64,000 bases of DNA from Lichenostomus cassidix (lineage: Eukaryota; Chordata; Aves; Passeriformes; Meliphagidae), in assembly GCA_008360975.2 (NCBI GenBank), contig CM039184.1:53348797-53412796 (forward strand). Direction: 5' to 3'. Positions 53,101 to 64,000 of the stretch are shown one piece after another (positions within the stretch are counted from its first letter, which is position 1; each line of letters begins with the position of its first letter). Under the pieces are notes generated by a model, which saw only the letters and a program-made list of their open reading frames with translations, did not search any database and had not been told where the DNA came from. The position numbers and the translations under genes were made by a program.

Positions 53101-54420
53101 CAGCAAAAACCATTGTAATACAAGTGATATTCTAAATGAATGACAAAGAGAAGTTGCTGAAGATATTCTGAGATTACTGAGCATCATGCTGTGCCTCACC
53201 GTCTCAGTATTTTATACTTGTACTTTACAGTACTTTAACCCATTGTTCCTTGTATCCAACAGATTTTCTCTATCTTAATCATGGGAAATGAGGGTACCTT
53301 GGCATCAGAAGTACCCAATTTTGTTCAACATTGCACAGCATTGGCAAACTTCCTATATGTTTTGGCAATACAATAACAAATACCAGTTTTGCTCAAAATA
53401 TGCACAGCCTACTTTGAAAGCTATAATTGAAACGTGTTTGCCTGACAGAAATAAGTGCTCAGCTAAATACAAACTGTTAGACAATGGTTAGAAAATAGCA
53501 GTTGCCACAGATTTCTGCAACAAAATATACTTTTTAAATTACTAAATAGAAGAACAAATCCCCAGTCATTTGGGTTGGAAGGGACTTTAAAGGTCATCTA
53601 GCTCCAACCCTCCTGCCACGGGTAGAGAGGCACCTTCCACTAGACCAGGCTGCTCAGAGCTCCATCCAGCTTGGCCTTGAACAATTCCAGGGACAGGGGA
53701 ATCCATAGCTTCTCTGGGCAACTTTTCCAGTGCCTCATCACCCTCACAGTAAAGAATTTCTTCCTAATATCTCATCTAAATCTACCCTCTTTATGCTTAA
53801 AGCCAACACCCCTTGTCCTATCACGATGTGCCCTTGCAAAAAGTCCCTCTCCAGATTTCTTGGAGGCCCCCATTAGGCATTGGGAGGCTGCTGTAAGGTC
53901 TCCCCGGAGCTTCTCTTCTCTACACTGAATAACCCAAACTCTCTCAGCGTTTCCTCATAGGAGAGGTGCTCCAGACCTCTGATCGCTTTCGTATCCCTGA
54001 GTCTTTAGCGTAGCATTAAGCAGTGCCCTCTTACCTTCTCATCTTCCCACTGAAAAAAGTTACAATCTTTTCTATCCCTGCAAGCCGAACAAGCATAGAA
54101 TCTTTTTCCTTCCTCTTTTCCTTGGCCGGTCTTCACAAACAAAAGCGCTGGACCTAGGGACAAACGCGATGATGCGATAACACAGGGAACACCCGCAGAT
54201 CTGTTTCGCTGCTCCGCTGCAAGAGCCGCGCGTCCAGAACCAGGGCTGCTGCAAAGCACCCCGCGCCGGGAGCCGGGAGCGCGGCGGGAGCCGAGCACAG
54301 GGACGCTCGGGAGGTGCCCCCCGGGTGCGGCTCACCGTGAGGGCAGCTGGGCGCGCCGGACGCCGGGCTGAGCAGGCAGACTCCGCCGGACCCGAGCCGC
54401 TGCGGGCCCGCCGCCGCCAT
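44034..54420 (-). CDS. ZCCHC4: ZCCHC4, 28S rRNA N6-adenosine methyltransferase (complete, 13 exons)
   Basis: Nucleolar enzyme known to place m6A on 28S rRNA. Coding exons, 5' to 3': 54336-54420, 54035-54153, 52431-52513, 51451-51726, 50866-50943, 50481-50553, 49856-50006, 49247-49347, 47926-48047, 47272-47347, 46714-46765, 45839-45983, 44034-44157. The sum is 1485 nt: 494 codons plus stop, against about 513 in human. Domains in order: GRF-type zinc finger (about residues 26-64), C2H2-like finger (C111, C114, H126, H129), Rossmann-fold methyltransferase with LLLDIDFR and catalytic DPPF (residues 261-264), Cys/His-rich DHHC-like region, CCHC knuckle (C430, C433, H438, C443) and a Lys-rich tail. 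All introns are GT-AG. It lies head to tail between PI4K2B and ANAPC4, with its own CpG island. Confidence 0.97.
44258..44290. repeat. 13-bp inverted repeat in ZCCHC4 intron 12
   Basis: The arm TTTTGTGACAGTA (44258-44270) and its exact reverse complement (44278-44290) flank a 7-nt spacer. It lies about 100 nt upstream of the last-exon acceptor in transcript sense. It is too short for a microRNA precursor. Confidence 0.85.
45034..45073. repeat. Three-copy tandem repeat in ZCCHC4 intron 12
   Basis: TCACTGTGTGAG occurs three times in a row with short spacers. Each unit is itself nearly self-complementary (CTCAC/GTGAG around TGT). Confidence 0.85.
45839..45983 (-). CDS. ZCCHC4: ZCCHC4 zinc-knuckle exon
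   Basis: Encodes [10 protein letters not shown], then [16 protein letters not shown], a C-x2-C-x4-H-x4-C zinc knuckle at residues 430-443. This is the motif that gives the gene its name and is a single-stranded nucleic-acid binder. The donor is GTAAGT and the acceptor TGCAG. Both split codons join correctly to the neighbouring exons. Confidence 0.95.
47211..47233. repeat. 10-bp hairpin near ZCCHC4 exon 10 donor
   Basis: AGTAGTCAGG and its exact reverse complement flank a 3-nt loop. It begins about 38 nt inside intron 10 from the exon 10 donor (exon 47272-47347), so it would fold in the nascent transcript just after the 5' splice site. Confidence 0.85.
49018..49058. repeat. Imperfect 16-bp tandem in ZCCHC4 intron 8
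   Basis: AATAAATG units repeat three times with intervening GAGTT/GGTTC-type words. Simple repeat only. Confidence 0.6.
49856..50006 (-). CDS. ZCCHC4: ZCCHC4 catalytic exon (DPPF motif)
   Basis: Encodes [10 protein letters not shown] to TQKEG, including [20 protein letters not shown] is the (D/N)PP(Y/F) motif IV of N6-adenine methyltransferases, here residues 261-264, and it is intact. The preceding exons (50866-50943 and 50481-50553) supply LLLDIDFR and [12 protein letters not shown], which belong to the same Rossmann core. Confidence 0.96.
51451..51726 (-). CDS. ZCCHC4: ZCCHC4 exon 4, C2H2-like finger and start of methyltransferase fold
   Basis: The largest coding exon (276 nt). It encodes [20 protein letters not shown], a C2H2-type finger (C111, C114, H126, H129), then [20 protein letters not shown] and [12 protein letters not shown], which begins the SAM-binding fold. 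The acceptor is AAG and the donor GTACAT. The junction codons complete Arg on both sides. Confidence 0.95.
53563..54000 (-). mobile_element. CR1 LINE fragment in ZCCHC4 intron 2
   Basis: About 440 bp of CR1 3' region, antisense on the plus strand: GGTTGGAAGGGACTTTAAAG, CATCTAGCTCCAACCCTCC, CTGGGCAACTTTTCCAGTGC, CACCCTCACAGTAAAGAATT, TTCTTCCTAATATCTCATCT, CCCCTTGTCCTATCACGATG, and TCTCAGCGTTTCCTCATAGG followed by GGTGCTCCAGACC. Sense orientation is minus, the same as the host gene. Its 5'-truncated end lies only about 35 bp from the exon 2 splice donor. It is less diverged than the copy in ANAPC4 intron 17. Confidence 0.95.
54035..54153 (-). CDS. ZCCHC4: ZCCHC4 exon 2, GRF zinc finger
   Basis: Encodes [20 protein letters not shown], then [19 protein letters not shown]. 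With CPH from exon 1 this completes a GRF-type zinc finger (C26, H28, C50, C59 and the FFQW signature). The donor GTAAGA lies just beyond, with the CR1 insertion starting about 35 bp into the intron. Confidence 0.95.
54336..54420 (-). CDS. ZCCHC4: ZCCHC4 exon 1
   Basis: Encodes [16 protein letters not shown] to SCPH plus one base, then GTGAGC. The ATG at 54418-54420 sits in a strong GCC-ATG-G context and is preferred. The same frame stays open upstream to another ATG at 54628-54630, which would add 70 residues, including translation of the TTCC repeat. That extension resembles no known ZCCHC4. Confidence 0.88.
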
Positions 54421-54440
54421 GGCACTGCCTCGGCACCGCC

Positions 54441-54463
54441 TCCTTCCTTCCTTCCTTCCTTCC
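54441..54463. repeat. (TTCC)n microsatellite in ZCCHC4 5' UTR/promoter
   Basis: Five-plus uninterrupted TTCC units just upstream of the ZCCHC4 start codon, reading GGAA in the gene sense. Tandem GGAA is the core of ETS-family binding sites. Confidence 0.9.
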
Positions 54464-54757
54464 GTCCCGACGGGCACCGCGCGGAGCGGCGCGGGGCGCC
54501 CCCCAGCGGAGACGGCGCTGCCGGCAGAACCCGCAGCATTCCCAGCGGGACAGCGTGCGGAACACCAGCGGCCAGGCTTAACAAACCGCTCCGACAGAAA
54601 CAAGCACCACACCTTTATAAACGTGCGCATTTCCCTCTCCGCTTCAACTGCACCGTACCGCGTTTACGTTTAAGGACTGACCATTGCAGGGTGTTGAAGT
54701 TCTTGACACGCTACATTAATATTTACATCCACTCGAAATTATATAAAATACAAGCAT

Positions 54758-54763
54758 TTTATT
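54758..54763 (-). terminator. Candidate distal PI4K2B polyadenylation signal
   Basis: AATAAA in the PI4K2B sense about 1.26 kb after the stop. If used, the 3' UTR would reach within about 150-350 bp of the ZCCHC4 promoter. Confidence 0.35.
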
Positions 54764-56026
54764 ATTTCTGAGTTCAACAATATTGCTTAGAATTACAAAA
54801 TACAGCAATGTCTGAAATACTGAAGGTTTCATAAAAGCAGCAATCTTTCTCCCCTTCCCCATCTTAACTGTGCAGAAAATTACTAAAATAAAAATAATTA
54901 CCACCTTACATAAGCCACAGACCCAGAAACATGACCAGCAAGTCTTAAACCAGGTAACTTAAACATAAATTCAAATGGCAATTGGCAGGTGAGCACAACA
55001 TTATTCAGGGCACAAAAGTAATTCCCTGTGCTGTAGGTATTCCAGTTTTTTCTCTTTTTTTTTTCCAGTCAAAAAAACCCAAATAAATTGTGTTTAGCTA
55101 GAAATTAAGAAGGCAGACTGGCTTTGTGATGAACACATTAGAGCTTCTGTCATTAGCAGAAGACCCACGCTGGTGACAACTGATGAACACATTTTTACAT
55201 GTATGGCAAAACAAACCTGTAACAACATGGTGCAATTCCTTCATCGTGATGCATTTCTAAAGAAATATCACAGATTCCCATATGTGTGCTTCAATATACA
55301 AGTGCTAAACACTACAGTGAAATTTCAACCTCTGAAACATACACTCAGTCTATTTTGTCACAGTAGGATCTGTGTGTATTTACTTGGGTTGAATTTTTCT
55401 GTAATTCAACTATTTAATTATTTTTGGTCCCTGCGTGCAAAAAAGCCTACTTGGAGCATTTTTCCCCCTTCTCCCTTTCTTTGACTTGTTTGTCAAGGAC
55501 AGATTGGGTTTTTTTTCAAGTGCATGACTTTTCAAGTAACTAGTCTACAAAAAGCTATAACCAGTTTAAAATATCAGGAAGAAATTCCAAGGAAAAGCAT
55601 TTTCACAATCAAAGATAACATTCTGAACATTTTGTAAAGGCCATATAAAAAGAAATTGATAGTATATGGATTGTCACATTTACATTAAACAAAAAAATCC
55701 TATTGTATTCAAAATTAGTTTCTTAGCATATGCAAACTATCTTCCCTTATTCAGAATATTATTCAGAATACATTAATTTAGCCTATAAAAATACAGTATG
55801 GACAAATTCTTCTCATTTCCTGACGTAAGAATTCACAATTTTGACACAAAAATTGTAAACTTTTATTACATTCAAAATACATTTCTTAAGTCTTTAGAAT
55901 TTAAGTTCTGAGGTGTCGGCAGTCAAAGCTCTTGGTATACAGCAGAAGTACATTATTGCAGAGCCTTTACACAGAAGTAGCTTTCTAAAGTTAAGAGAAA
56001 CTTACTCTTCCCACGTATTTGTGTTG
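54764..56026 (-). other. PI4K2B 3' UTR and/or intergenic spacer
   Basis: AT-rich sequence between the PI4K2B stop and the ZCCHC4 promoter. No exon or repeat family was recognised. It is probably partly or wholly PI4K2B 3' UTR, depending on which poly(A) signal is used. Confidence 0.5.
55862..55867 (-). terminator. Candidate proximal PI4K2B polyadenylation signal
   Basis: AATAAA in the PI4K2B sense about 160 nt after the stop codon, predicting a short 3' UTR form. Confidence 0.5.
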
Positions 56027-63196
<7,170 letters not shown>

Positions 63197-64000
63197 CTTT
63201 AAACAGGAAGATACATGTCAAAACATGTCATTTATAAAGAAATCATCATCTAGAGTGACATACAACAATATTGTAAACTGACACTTGACCCATGGAATGA
63301 GGCAAAACTGTTCCAAAAGGGGTTTTCCCATCACAATACATGTGGTTTAGTTTTACTGAATTGTATAGGTGACTGATTCAGTGGAAAGACCATAAATTTA
63401 CCCTGTGTTCTTAGGTATCTACCACTTCTTTAGGTTCCCCAACTGGCTGAACATGCAGCAAAATATCAAGAAAGCCAAAATAAACTATTTTCATACAATT
63501 TACGCAGAAAGATTGGTTGTGGTGTTCATTTTTCCTGAGGAAAACACTATCAGACCACAATGACTTAATTTTTAAGCTTGTTTTAATGCTGATGAGGAAA
63601 TGGGGAAGGCCTCCAAAATTATAGATAGCGTGAGCTTTGACTACATGGAGAAAACAGACTCTACAAAGACAGAGAGGGGGCAAAAACAGAGAAGAATGGC
63701 AAGAAGCTGAAAATGTCTGCACTGTTCAGACAAAACTGAGAGATTGAACACTCTGAGGTCTTTCAGCCAGAGGATGACTGCATAGATTTGTAGGACCTTC
63801 TGCCATTTTAAGGTGCTCTCTTAAGTTTAATCATCATCAGATTTTCATGTTCTGTTATGATTAGATATGTCAGATGAAGGTAAAATCATCAATGTAATAA
63901 GGTTTTGCATTTTGAGTATTTGCCTCACAATTTTAAGAATGTCAAAAAACACTGTTTGGAAACAATGAGGTTCATTTGATAAAACTAATAGAACATAGCA
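63197..64000 (-). other. PI4K2B intron, running off the window
   Basis: No sequence matching the expected preceding exon was found on the minus strand, and no repeat was recognised. The gene continues beyond 64,000. Confidence 0.7.

Larger units (their letters stand above)
54120..54580 (-). promoter_or_regulatory. ZCCHC4 CpG-island promoter
   Basis: A GC/CpG-rich block covering exons 1 and 2, the 182-bp first intron and the 5' flank. No clear TATA box was seen. Transcription presumably starts between about 54,430 and 54,620 and runs leftward. Confidence 0.8.

Noticed and set aside
54072..54771. Long frames over the ZCCHC4 CpG island on both strands
   Set aside because: They are shadows of exons 1-2 and the GC-rich promoter; only the frame with spliced ZCCHC4 homology is coding.

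Overview
The window looks like nuclear DNA from a bird, at a conserved vertebrate locus. It has AT-rich introns with GT-AG splice sites, two CpG-island promoters, and several CR1 retroposon copies; those at 19.3 and 20.8 kb keep CR1-type 3' ends. I find no prokaryotic, viral or CRISPR-like system. The species cannot be named from the sequence alone.

Three protein-coding genes lie head to tail on the minus strand, so they read from right to left. At the right edge, 56,027-63,196 holds the last five coding exons of PI4K2B, a type II phosphatidylinositol 4-kinase; its 5' part lies beyond the window. Next, 44,034-54,420 holds all of ZCCHC4, the 28S rRNA N6-adenosine methyltransferase: 13 coding exons, 494 codons plus stop. 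Then 26,138-43,260 holds all of ANAPC4, a scaffold subunit of the anaphase-promoting complex: 28 coding exons, 799 codons plus stop. I rebuilt both complete genes exon by exon. Every junction keeps the reading frame and both coding sums are exact multiples of three. Order and orientation match PI4K2B-ZCCHC4-ANAPC4 on human 4p15.2.

Spacing is tight. The ZCCHC4 stop is about 0.77 kb from the ANAPC4 start, and the PI4K2B stop is about 1.6 kb from the ZCCHC4 start. CpG islands cover the ANAPC4 start (about 43.08-43.56 kb) and the ZCCHC4 start (about 54.12-54.58 kb). The three products act in different processes (Golgi/endosomal lipid signalling, ribosome modification, cell-cycle ubiquitination). 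Adjacency looks like inherited synteny, not a pathway.

The left 25.6 kb, beyond the 3' end of ANAPC4, has no gene I can support. It holds three CR1 fragments, a GC-rich E-box-bearing patch near 8.9 kb, a purine-rich tract near 10.6-11.2 kb, a TAAT-rich interval near 12.7-13.2 kb and several imperfect repeats. Two further CR1 copies sit in introns of ZCCHC4 and ANAPC4, and a longer, older one lies in a PI4K2B intron.

The most noteworthy local signals are: a 26-bp perfect palindrome in the ANAPC4 3' UTR, inside a segment duplicated in an upstream ANAPC4 intron; a GC-AG intron in ANAPC4; a 27-nt ANAPC4 microexon; and a GC-box minisatellite in the ANAPC4 promoter.
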